Shown piece by piece: positions 1 through 8,570 of a stretch of DNA of 64,000 nucleotides. The notes below the pieces were generated by a model. It was given only the letters and a program-made list of their open reading frames with translations, ran no database searches and was not told the origin of the DNA. The DNA comes from Chloroflexota bacterium (GTDB lineage: Bacteria; Chloroflexota; UBA11872; VXOZ01). A program made the position numbers and the translations under genes. Location: the NCBI GenBank assembly GCA_022824225.1, contig JAJEAH010000007.1, positions 46,613 to 110,612 of the forward strand, written 5' to 3'. The number at the start of each line of letters is the position of its first letter. The stretch's first letter is position 1.

Positions 1-427
1 TGGTATATGTAGGTCCCAACTTTCCGATTCCGCTCCGAGGTCGAACGTCCCTATTCCCAAATCCGCTCCGAGGTAGCGCGGGGGCATGTCCCCCGCGCTT
101 TCGCAGTGTGTGCCCTGAGCCCGGTAGCGCGAGGGCTTGTCCCTAATGCTGTCGCATCAAGTTCTTGCCTTGGGCTACCATGGTAATCTGTGTTGCTAAG
201 GCAATTGACACTCAGTTTCGCTGCCGTAGGGGCACGACATGTCGTTCCCCTACGGCAGCTTGAAAACCCAAGTGGGGACTGTCTATTGCTCGCTTTCAAC
301 TCTAATGCGTCACCATTGGGGATTGTCCCCCGCTCTTTCGCAGTGTGTACACTGAGCCCCGTAGCGCGGGGGCTTGTCCCCCGCCTCTTCACAATGCGTG
401 CATCCAGATCGAGAAGGGAAAACCCAG

Positions 428-1090
428 ATGCTCATCGACACCGCCCAATTCAAGACGAACCACCTCGCCAATGATGCCGTGCTTCCACCCGAGAAGACCG
501 CGCTCATCATCGTGGACATGATGCGCCGCTTCTGCGATCCCGCGTGGCTGTCCGGCGGCAATACCGAGAGCGAGCGCTGGTTTACTTCAAAGCTGCAAAC
601 CGTGATCCCCAATCTGCGCGCGATCCTCGATGCCTTTCGCGCTGCCGGGGGCCTCGTGGTCCACGTCGTAAACGCTAAGTGGACCGCGGCCGCCCGCGAG
701 GCCGTGCCCTACCAGCGGGGACGCGAATACGATTACTTTGACTCCCACGCCATGTCGGTGGTTGACGAGCTTGCCCCGCAACGCGACGAGATCATCGTTC
801 GCAAGCTGACGAGTTCCGCCTTCACGGGCACGGGCCTCGACTACATGCTGAACAATGCCGGCATACGGAACGTCGTTCTCACCGGCCAATACGGCGGCGC
901 GTGCGTCTTCTACAGCCTTATCCAAAGCCGGGAGTACGGCTTTACCAACTATTGGCCCACCGACGCCATCCTCCATGCCTCAGCCCTAGACCAAGCCATG
1001 ATCACGCCGCTGGTTGGCACGCGCTGGGCCACTTTGGCTACTGCAGCACAGATTTCGCAGGCAGTCACCGGCAAACGCGCCTTGGCATGA
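428..1090 (+). CDS. isochorismatase-family cysteine hydrolase
   Basis: ORF 374..1090, likely ATG at 428; motifs TALIIVDMMRRFCDP, NAGIRNVVLTGQYGGACV typical of the isochorismatase/nicotinamidase fold. Confidence 0.85.
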   Translation: MLIDTAQFKTNHLANDAVLPPEKTALIIVDMMRRFCDPAWLSGGNTESERWFTSKLQTVIPNLRAILDAFRAAGGLVVHVVNAKWTAAAREAVPYQRGREYDYFDSHAMSVVDELAPQRDEIIVRKLTSSAFTGTGLDYMLNNAGIRNVVLTGQYGGACVFYSLIQSREYGFTNYWPTDAILHASALDQAMITPLVGTRWATLATAAQISQAVTGKRALA

Positions 1091-1175
1091 CTTTTCGCAG
1101 GCAATCACCGGCCTATGCGCCCTGGCATGACTTTTGGCAGGCAATCACCGGCCAATGCGCCTTGGCATGGCTAAC
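1056..1175. repeat. three tandem copies of a 40-bp repeat (consensus CGCAGGCAATCACCGGCCAATGCGCCTTGGCATGACTTTT)
   Basis: near-identical units starting at 1056, 1096 and 1136; the first overlaps the 3' end of the isochorismatase ORF. Confidence 0.9.
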
Positions 1176-1214
1176 TGCGGCAGGCGCTTAAGCCGACTTC
1201 CGGCAAGCTGTTGG

Positions 1215-1450
1215 ATGTACGAGCGGCCCGCTCCGTTGCGAATGTACGGGCGGCCCAATCCGTTTCGAATGTACGGGCGGTCCGTCATTCCCGTGAAAAC
1301 GGGAATCCATCTTCTCTTCGCTCAACCAAGTTTCCCGCCCTGTGCCGCGCACCGAGAGTTCGCGGCCCTGCTCGCGTTCCCTTGACATTTCAAATGTTCG
1401 GGCAGCCCAATCCGTTTCGATCGTACGGGCGGCCCAATCCGTCATTCCCG
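1215..1450. repeat. 26-27-bp direct repeats (GTACGGGCGGCCCAATCCGTTTCGAAT) mixed with CATTCCCGTGAAAACGGGAATCC-type palindromes
   Basis: copies near 1217, 1243, 1270, 1394, 1422. Confidence 0.85.
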
Positions 1451-1711
1451 TGAAAGCTCACCCTCGCACTTGATACGGGGGCGGGAATCCATCTTCTCTC
1501 ATCTCAACCAACTTTCCCACCTGTGCCGCGCACCGAGAGTTTGCCGCTCTGCTCGCGTCTCCTTGCCGCACCAACAGGCTCCGGACATACTGCTTGCTGC
1601 AACGTCAGCATCCACACTTCGGCACAACTCCTTCCCGCCTTGACACTCGGCACACGTACTGTTAATCTGCAACCAACCGGCTGGTTGGAGCATCCACAAA
1701 GGAGCAGTCCT

Positions 1712-3097
1712 ATGACACGGCGCAAGATGCTAATCGGACTCGGATCCGGCGCGGGACTGGCGCTGCTGGCGGCCTGCGGTCAGGCGGCAACCCTGGCCGA
1801 AGCGGCTCCCGAAGACGCAGAAGAGATGGAGCCCAAGGCTGCCGCGGAAGAAGCCCCTGAAGTTGAAGCCTATGAGATTAGAGTCTTTACGACTTCGGTT
1901 TGGCGCCTCGACGAGGGCATCGGGCTAGAGGTGGTGCAGGAGATAGAGGCACTGAATCCCGGCATCACCGTGAACGCGACTACCGAGAGCGGCAATCGCA
2001 TGGATAAGATGGTTACCGCCGTTTCCGGTGGATTTCCGCTCGACGTAGGTCAGGCGGGATTCTGGCAGGCGCAGACCGTCGCGGTCTTGGGCGCGGCGCA
2101 GCCGATAGATCGCTTTATGCGGACTTCAGAAGTCATCAAGCGCGAAGAGATTTGGCCCGCCCTCTTGCGGGCGCTTACCTGGGAAGGCGAGACGTACGGT
2201 ATGCCGTTTGGCCCGGACGTGCGTTTTCTCTACAACAACGACCAGGTCTACATTCAGAGCGGTCTCGACCCGGAGGTCTTGCCCGAAACGTGGGAGGACC
2301 TGGAGGAGGTCGTCAAGGCCACGTTTCGCAAGAGCGGAGACCAGATTGAAGTGATGGGTATCGACCTGCTGCGCGGCACCGGCGGCACCCACCTGTGGCT
2401 CGTGCCCATGTGGCAGCTTGGTGGCGAGACTACTGCCGAGGACGGTCGCACCATCACCATCGATACGCCGCAGGCCCTGGAAGCCCTGACGTGGATCAAG
2501 CAACTCTACGATATGCAGGACGGCTTCGCGGCGCGCGACGCCTTCTGGGGAGATCTGGGCCGCTATCCACAGTATCACCAGTTGTGGGCCGATGGCCGCG
2601 TTGCCAACCAATTCATCACCGGCTCCGAGCGGAACACGATCATCAAGCCCAATTACCCGGACGTGGAATTCCATTGGGCCCCGTTGCCGCGGCCTGCTAC
2701 GGGAGAGTACCGCACGTACGGCGGCTGCCATACCTGGTTCCTCACCGTGGCTTCCCCAGACCCGGACAAGGGTTGGAAGTTCCTTGAGCACTTTGGCGCG
2801 CGCGACGTGAACATTCGCTGGTCGCGGCACTTTGACCGCTTGCCAATCAGACCCGACGTCGCCGCCGACCCTGAGTATATTCAGGGCGACGACTTTGTGG
2901 AGTTCCAGGGCCAACTGATGGAAGGCCACCGCTTCATCCTCTACGCTCCCGGCGCTCCCGGCATCTTGCCGCTCAACAACCGGTTTATCCCGGATGTGCT
3001 CACCGGCGCAATCACTGCCCAGGAAGCGCTCAAGGAAGCGCAAGTGGCAATGCAGACGGTGCTTGATGACTTCCTGAGTGAGCACGGCGCATCCTAG
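1712..3097 (+). CDS. extracellular solute-binding protein, family 1-like, Tat/lipoprotein signal (MTRRKMLIGLGSGAGLALLAACG)
   Basis: ORF 1523..3097; twin-arginine followed by LLAAC lipobox; SBP-like body. Confidence 0.85.
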   Translation: MTRRKMLIGLGSGAGLALLAACGQAATLAEAAPEDAEEMEPKAAAEEAPEVEAYEIRVFTTSVWRLDEGIGLEVVQEIEALNPGITVNATTESGNRMDKMVTAVSGGFPLDVGQAGFWQAQTVAVLGAAQPIDRFMRTSEVIKREEIWPALLRALTWEGETYGMPFGPDVRFLYNNDQVYIQSGLDPEVLPETWEDLEEVVKATFRKSGDQIEVMGIDLLRGTGGTHLWLVPMWQLGGETTAEDGRTITIDTPQALEALTWIKQLYDMQDGFAARDAFWGDLGRYPQYHQLWADGRVANQFITGSERNTIIKPNYPDVEFHWAPLPRPATGEYRTYGGCHTWFLTVASPDPDKGWKFLEHFGARDVNIRWSRHFDRLPIRPDVAADPEYIQGDDFVEFQGQLMEGHRFILYAPGAPGILPLNNRFIPDVLTGAITAQEALKEAQVAMQTVLDDFLSEHGAS

Positions 3098-3385
3098 CTG
3101 CCGGCGAGTTGCGGATTATTCCGCCGCTGCTTGCGAAACGGCACAGCCTCAAAGGCGAAGCGCGATGGTCAAGCCGGCCGCGGTTCGCCACGGTTCGAAT
3201 TTGACGTGAGCTAGTAGCGCTTCACACCATGCCGGGCAGAAAGATCTCTCGGGCGGCCTGCTCCCTTGCTGCTGGCACGTGCCTGCCGCTAGGCGGGGAT
3301 GAATAGGTATTCCTTGACAGTAACGAAAACCAGTGGTAGCCTGCTACCAGCTAGTTACAGCATGCAGATTGGGAGGCCATTTAGC

Positions 3386-4774
3386 ATGATGACACGACGT
3401 AGAATGCTACTCGGACTGGGTTCCGGCGCCGGTCTGGCGTTGTTGGCGGCCTGTGGCCAAGCGTCAACTATGACCGAAGAGGCGCCGGCAGCCGAGGAAA
3501 AAATGGAGCCCAAGGCGGAAGAACAACCCGCCGCTCCCGAGGCGTATGAAATCCGAGTCTTCACGACTTCACGGTGGGACCTTAGCCAAGGACTTGGCTT
3601 GGAAGTCGTGCAGGAACTCGAGGAAGCCAACCCCGACATCACGGTCAATGCCACCGTTGAAACCGGCAACCGCATGGACAAGATGGTTACGTCCGTGGCC
3701 GCCGGTTTTGGGCTCGACGTAGGTCAAGCGGGATCGTGGCAAGCGCAGACTCTGGCCGTACTCAAAGTGCCCCACGGCCTCGACTCCTACATGGCAACCT
3801 CCGACGTCATCAAGAAAGAAGAGATTTGGGAGTCCCTGCGCGGTGACTTGCAGTGGAAGAACGTGGTCCAGGGCATGCCGTTCGGCCCGGACATCCGCTT
3901 CCTCTACGTGGGGAACAAAGCCTATCTGGACGCCGGCCTCGACCCTGAGAGTCCACCGGCATCTTGGACGGACCTCGAGGACGCGATTTCTACGATCTAC
4001 ACCGTGAGCGGCGATAAGATCGAGAAGCTGGGGTTCGATCCCTTGCGCGGCACGGGCGGCAACCACCTTTGGATGGTGCCCATGTGGCAGTTGGGCGGCG
4101 AGACTACCTCGCCTGAGGGTCTGGTCACGCTCGACACCCCCGAAGCTGAAGAAGCCTTGAACTGGCAGAAGCGGAACATCTTCGACGCCCAGGGCGGGTA
4201 CAATCAGGTGCTGGAATTCTGGGGCGAGGCCGCGGGCTATCCCGCGTATTTCCAGCCCTTCTTCCAGGGCGTGGTCGGCAACATGCACCTCACCAACTCT
4301 GAGCGCGCCGGTCAGATTCTGCCCAATCAGCCGGACTTCGAGTTTTCCTATGGCCCCTATCCGGTGCCCGAAGGCGGACGCCAGGCGGGCTACGGCGGCT
4401 GCCACACCTGGTATCTGACCGTGGACTCGGCCCAACCGGAAAAAGCCTGGAAGTTCCTGGAGCATTTCGGCAGCAGTGACGTGAATATTCGCTGGGCGCT
4501 CCACTTTGATCGTCTGCCCATCCGGGCCGACGTTGCGGAGTCCGAGGAGTACCACCAGGGCGACGACTTCGTGCGCTTCTCCGCCGGCATGATGCAGCAT
4601 CGCCGGTTCGTCATCCCGTTGCCGGGCGCGCCCCAGGTGCTTAGTTTCGTCAACGGCTTCGTGCCGGACGTCATGGCCGGCAACCGCACGATCCCCGAAG
4701 CGCTCAAGGAAGCCGAGGAGCAGGTCCAGACCATCCTCGACGACTTCCTGGAAGAGCACGGCGAAACGCGGTAG
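3386..4774 (+). CDS. extracellular solute-binding protein, tandem paralogue of 1712..3097
   Basis: ORF 3299..4774; MMTRRRMLLGLGSGAGLALLAACGQ and shared NIRW..HFDRLPIR.DVA...QGDDFV motif. Confidence 0.85.
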   Translation: MMTRRRMLLGLGSGAGLALLAACGQASTMTEEAPAAEEKMEPKAEEQPAAPEAYEIRVFTTSRWDLSQGLGLEVVQELEEANPDITVNATVETGNRMDKMVTSVAAGFGLDVGQAGSWQAQTLAVLKVPHGLDSYMATSDVIKKEEIWESLRGDLQWKNVVQGMPFGPDIRFLYVGNKAYLDAGLDPESPPASWTDLEDAISTIYTVSGDKIEKLGFDPLRGTGGNHLWMVPMWQLGGETTSPEGLVTLDTPEAEEALNWQKRNIFDAQGGYNQVLEFWGEAAGYPAYFQPFFQGVVGNMHLTNSERAGQILPNQPDFEFSYGPYPVPEGGRQAGYGGCHTWYLTVDSAQPEKAWKFLEHFGSSDVNIRWALHFDRLPIRADVAESEEYHQGDDFVRFSAGMMQHRRFVIPLPGAPQVLSFVNGFVPDVMAGNRTIPEALKEAEEQVQTILDDFLEEHGETR

Positions 4775-4804
4775 CAGGTTCCAGAAGCTTGACCGATAGT
4801 CAAC

Positions 4805-4834
4805 GAGGGAGGAGGCCACGCGGCCTCCTCCCTT
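4805..4834 (+). terminator. strong hairpin GGGAGGAGGCC-ACGC-GGCCTCCTCCC followed by TTT
   Basis: perfect 11-bp stem just after the SBP stop codon. Confidence 0.75.
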
Positions 4835-4857
4835 TGCACGAAAAGGGAAGGTGGCGC

Positions 4858-6000
4858 GTGGAAAGCAAAGACCCTATCCTCACCGGCGCTGACGTAGAAC
4901 CGTACCGGCGTCAACTGTTCGAGTCGTATGACGGCTGGCTTATGCGCCAGTGCCGCGAACGCTACGATGCGCGCGGCGAACGCTGGCAGCGGGACTATTC
5001 CAGTCCGCAAGCGTATTCACGTTCGGTTGCCCCCAATCGCGAGCGTTTGCTTGCCCTGATCGGCGGCTGGCCCTGGGAGCGCGTACCGCTGCAACCGCAG
5101 ATCGAGGAAATAGCCGTCACGGATTCCTATACGGCATCGCGGGTCTACTACACGTCATTCGACGACGTGCGGGTAGACGCCATCCTCATTCGGCCCCATG
5201 GCGACGGCCCGTTTCCGGCGGTGCTCGCCCAGCATGGTGTCAACCACACACCGGAGCAGATTTGCGGCTTCTGCGATCCGGAATATAGCGCCGCGTACCA
5301 CGAGATTGGCGTGCGCCTTGCCAAGCACGGCTACGTCGTCATCGCGCCGCGCATGATCGGCGGGTACGGTGAAGATCGCTACAACGTGCCGAATATCCCC
5401 TCGCTCCGCACACAGGAACAGGGACGTTCGCAGAACCAGATTCACCGCAAGGCGCTTCTCATCAGCCAGACTATCCAAGCGCTGGAGTACTTCACGCTTT
5501 CCCGCGCCGTGGACTACCTGGAATCCATGCCTGAAGTGGACAACGACCGCATCGGCCTCTATGGGCTTTCGCGGGGCGGCCGCGCTGCCCTTTGGGTGGG
5601 CGCGCTGGAGGAGCGCTTGCAGGCGGTGGTCTCATCGGCGTGGTTCAATGAGCGCTTCAGCAAGATGCTGCAGCCGGACATTGTCAACGGCGGGTCATTC
5701 ATCGAGACCTCGTCAGAGTTCCAGTTCATTCCCGGTCTCTTTCATGAGTTTGGCGACGCCGACATCGCCTCGCTCATCTGCCCGCGCGCTTTCTTTGTCG
5801 AGGACGGCAAGCACGACGGCGCGGTGTGGTGGCCCAACGCCATTCAGGAGTTCAAGCTCGTGGAGGAATTCTACGCGCAACTCGGCATCCCGGAAAAGTG
5901 CGGCATCCGCATCCACGAGTTCGGTCACGAGACTGAACCGGAAGACGAGATCACCGACATCCAGGCCGTGGCGTTCCTGGACCGCTGGCTGAAGAGCTAG
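4858..6000 (+). CDS. alpha/beta hydrolase (acetyl xylan esterase/dienelactone hydrolase-like)
   Basis: ORF 4789..6000; nucleophile-elbow GLSRGG; GTG at 4858 preceded by GGAAGG; the upstream TTG at 4789 lies before the terminator hairpin. Confidence 0.8.
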   Translation: MESKDPILTGADVEPYRRQLFESYDGWLMRQCRERYDARGERWQRDYSSPQAYSRSVAPNRERLLALIGGWPWERVPLQPQIEEIAVTDSYTASRVYYTSFDDVRVDAILIRPHGDGPFPAVLAQHGVNHTPEQICGFCDPEYSAAYHEIGVRLAKHGYVVIAPRMIGGYGEDRYNVPNIPSLRTQEQGRSQNQIHRKALLISQTIQALEYFTLSRAVDYLESMPEVDNDRIGLYGLSRGGRAALWVGALEERLQAVVSSAWFNERFSKMLQPDIVNGGSFIETSSEFQFIPGLFHEFGDADIASLICPRAFFVEDGKHDGAVWWPNAIQEFKLVEEFYAQLGIPEKCGIRIHEFGHETEPEDEITDIQAVAFLDRWLKS

Positions 6001-6026
6001 CACGGCCGGGGCGCATGTGCGGGAGC

Positions 6027-6300
6027 TTCGGTAGCGTAGGTTTGGAACCTACAGCTTCCTGCCGGTGCCCGTAGCGCAGGTTCGCTAACTGCGGCTTCCC
6101 ACCGGCTCCGGTAGCGCAGGTTTGTAACCTGCGTCTTCGTCCTAGCCCCAGGGCCATTGCCCCCGGACATTTACCTCAAACGCCACACAAGAAACCACCA
6201 TGCCGCGCTTACGAAATCTCTTCATCGATCCCCGCGTCGTGCTCAAACGCGACGAATCAATCGGCACGACTTCCGGTAGCGCAGGTTCGGAACCGGCGCG
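6027..6300. repeat. four dispersed copies of a palindromic GGTAGCGCAGGTTNGNAACCTGCG repeat
   Basis: copies near 6030, 6069, 6110 and 6274; the last lies inside the HMA ORF. Confidence 0.8.
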
Positions 6301-6565
6301 TGCCGGAGAAATGGACGTCCACGTCGCCGGCCTCGCCTGCACGAGCATATGAGTGCGCCGCACGCAAGAGGGCCTGGCGTCACTCCCGGGGGTCCAGGAC
6401 ATCACCTTCGATCCCGCTGACGATACGTTCACCGTCCGCTATACCGGCGCTGAACTCACGCGCGCCAGGGTTGAGGCAGCTATGCGCGCCCAGGTGGTAG
6501 CCAAGCCGGTGCGGAAATTGCTCGATCTGATTGGCCGACCTTTTCGGCATGATGCGGACGCCTGA
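6200..6565 (+). CDS. small HMA (heavy-metal-associated) domain protein with in-frame TGA at 6350-6352; candidate selenoprotein or pseudogene
   Basis: MDVHVAGLACTSI[TGA]VRRTQEGLASLPGVQDITFDPADDTFTVRYTGAELT...; same frame upstream and downstream of the TGA. Confidence 0.5.
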
Positions 6566-6949
6566 CTGCGGTGCGTCCGGCCTCCTAGTTGCGTTTTGCT
6601 CACATTCAACAAAACCAGCCGCGCACGGCGGCCTGCTCCCCCGCTCACACTGCGACAAGCTCAGTGCGAACGGGGGAGCAGGTCGTCCTGCCGGAGTGGT
6701 GGAAGCTCCGCATTGCCGTGTTAAAGTTGAAGAACCAGCGCGCCGACTTGCCGGTGTGGTGGAACCAGCGCGCCGCAATATCAGAATTGTGGCATGAGCG
6801 CCCCGCCATGTCGGAGCGTTGACACTTGCGCGTCGCCAAGTCTCGCGCCATGCCCAGCACGACCTCGCGCTGCAGCAATGAACAGTTGCAGGCCTGGTTT
6901 TGAAACTGGCAGGACACGTGGGGAACACTCAGCCCAAACGAACCGCCAA

Positions 6950-7335
6950 CTGTCATTCTGAGGAGCGCAGCGACGAAGAATCTAGTGTGCTGGGTTCACG
7001 AGATTCCGCGAACCTTGTTCGACGCTCCGCTCGGAATGACAGACGACGCGGCCCTCGCGTTTCCCTCTCAGATACGCTCATTCGCCCGCCTCTTTCAGCA
7101 CACAAATGGCATATTCGCGCTCGGCATAGCTCGGCTCGGCTCCACTCGGCATGGCACGCCTTCGCTCGGAATAACAATACTGCGCACAACGCGGCACGGC
7201 TCCACTCGGAACGACAATTCTGCGCCCGGCAAGACACGGCTTTGTTCGGAGTGACATCTTCACGCTCACCGTGGCGGGACCCGTCCGAAACGACATCTTC
7301 ACGTCCGGCATGGCACGGCTCCACTCGGAACGACG
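6950..7335. repeat. composite repeat region: CATTCTGAGGAG...CTCGGAATGACA core, ~75-bp module and degenerate CGGCATGGCACGGCTCCACTCGGAACGACA array
   Basis: direct reading; the module recurs at about 33555-33640. Confidence 0.75.
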
Positions 7336-7448
7336 GGTACGCCGCCTGCGTGACCTGCAAGCCTACATGCCCGTAACCCCCACGCCGCTTGTGTCTGCTC
7401 GCGATAGGGGCTACAGTGAGGCAGACGGCGATACTCCCGCGCCAGCCC

Positions 7449-8567
7449 ATGCCGCCAGCGCCGGTCATCCAGGTTCCGCAGCGAAGCCAGACAGGACGAA
7501 CTTCCGTGCCACCAGACTCAGTCCCAGCCAGCGACACGCCCGCTAAACCGGCGCGCCAAGCTCCCATTCAGACCACGGTCGTCGGCAGTTACCCGGCTCC
7601 GGCCTGGTTGCTCGCCCAGCCTAGCAAACCCGCCCTGCGTGACGCCATGCTAGCGGTGTTCAAGACGCAAGAGCTTGCCGGTATCGACGTGGTGACCGAC
7701 GGCGAACTCTCCCGCTTCGACGTCAGCCATCCCGAGACCCAAGGCATGATCGAGTACTTCATCTCGCCGCTGGCGGGTGTGGACACGGCTTTCTCGCGCG
7801 CCGAGGCGGCGGCGTTCCGCGGGCAGCCCGGCATGCAGTTTCGCAGGCAGCCGGCCGGCGTGGTGCGAGCGGCCATCGGAGAGGGCACCCTGGACCTGCC
7901 GTCCGCCGCGGCCAACGGCGCCCTCACGGCCAAGCCTTACAAATTCACGGTCACCAGCCCCTACATGCTGGCGAAGTCCTTGCTGGACCTCCATTACCGT
8001 GACATCCGCCGCCTTGCGTTCGCCATCGCCGACGTCTTTCAAACGCAGGCCGCGGAGATCCCGGCCGCCGTGCTGCAAATCGATGAAGCCAATCTGGTGG
8101 GTTCACCTCACGATGGCGAGTGGGCGGCGGACGTGCTCAACCACGTGTTCGCGGGCTTTGGGGGACAGAAAGGCGTCCACCTTTGCTTTGGCAACTATGG
8201 GGGGCAAACCATCCAGCAGGGCCTTTTCAAAGACCTGCTGCCCTTCTTCAACCGTCTGGCCTGCGACCACTTGATCCTGGAAATGGCGCGGCCCGGCGAC
8301 GCCGATCTGCCGGTGTTTCGCGACCTGAAGCCGGAGATTGCGCTCGGTATCGGCGTCATCGACATCAAAGACAACGCCGTGGAGACCCCGGAACTCATCG
8401 CCCGCCGCATCGAGCGGGCCGTGCATGTGTTGGGGCCGGAGCGGATCAAGTGGGTGCACCCCGATTGCGGTTTCTGGATGCTCTCCCGCATCGTTGCCGA
8501 CCGGAAGATGGCCGCGCTGGCGGCGGGACGCGATCTCTACCTGGGACAGACTATACGCGAGGAGTGA
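7449..8567 (+). CDS. cobalamin-independent methionine synthase (MetE) C-terminal-domain-like protein
   Basis: ORF 7389..8567; TTVVGSYPAP, IDVVTDGELSRFD, HPDCGFWMLSR. Confidence 0.8.
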   Translation: MPPAPVIQVPQRSQTGRTSVPPDSVPASDTPAKPARQAPIQTTVVGSYPAPAWLLAQPSKPALRDAMLAVFKTQELAGIDVVTDGELSRFDVSHPETQGMIEYFISPLAGVDTAFSRAEAAAFRGQPGMQFRRQPAGVVRAAIGEGTLDLPSAAANGALTAKPYKFTVTSPYMLAKSLLDLHYRDIRRLAFAIADVFQTQAAEIPAAVLQIDEANLVGSPHDGEWAADVLNHVFAGFGGQKGVHLCFGNYGGQTIQQGLFKDLLPFFNRLACDHLILEMARPGDADLPVFRDLKPEIALGIGVIDIKDNAVETPELIARRIERAVHVLGPERIKWVHPDCGFWMLSRIVADRKMAALAAGRDLYLGQTIREE

Positions 8568-8570
8568 CCG

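Noticed and set aside
3569-4819. 416-aa minus-strand ORF
   Set aside because: Antisense to the second solute-binding protein; shadow ORF.
6531-6900. short ORFs in the 6.5-6.9 kb repeat region
   Set aside because: Made of degenerate CGGTGTGGTGGAACCAGCGCGCC-like repeats; no coding signature.
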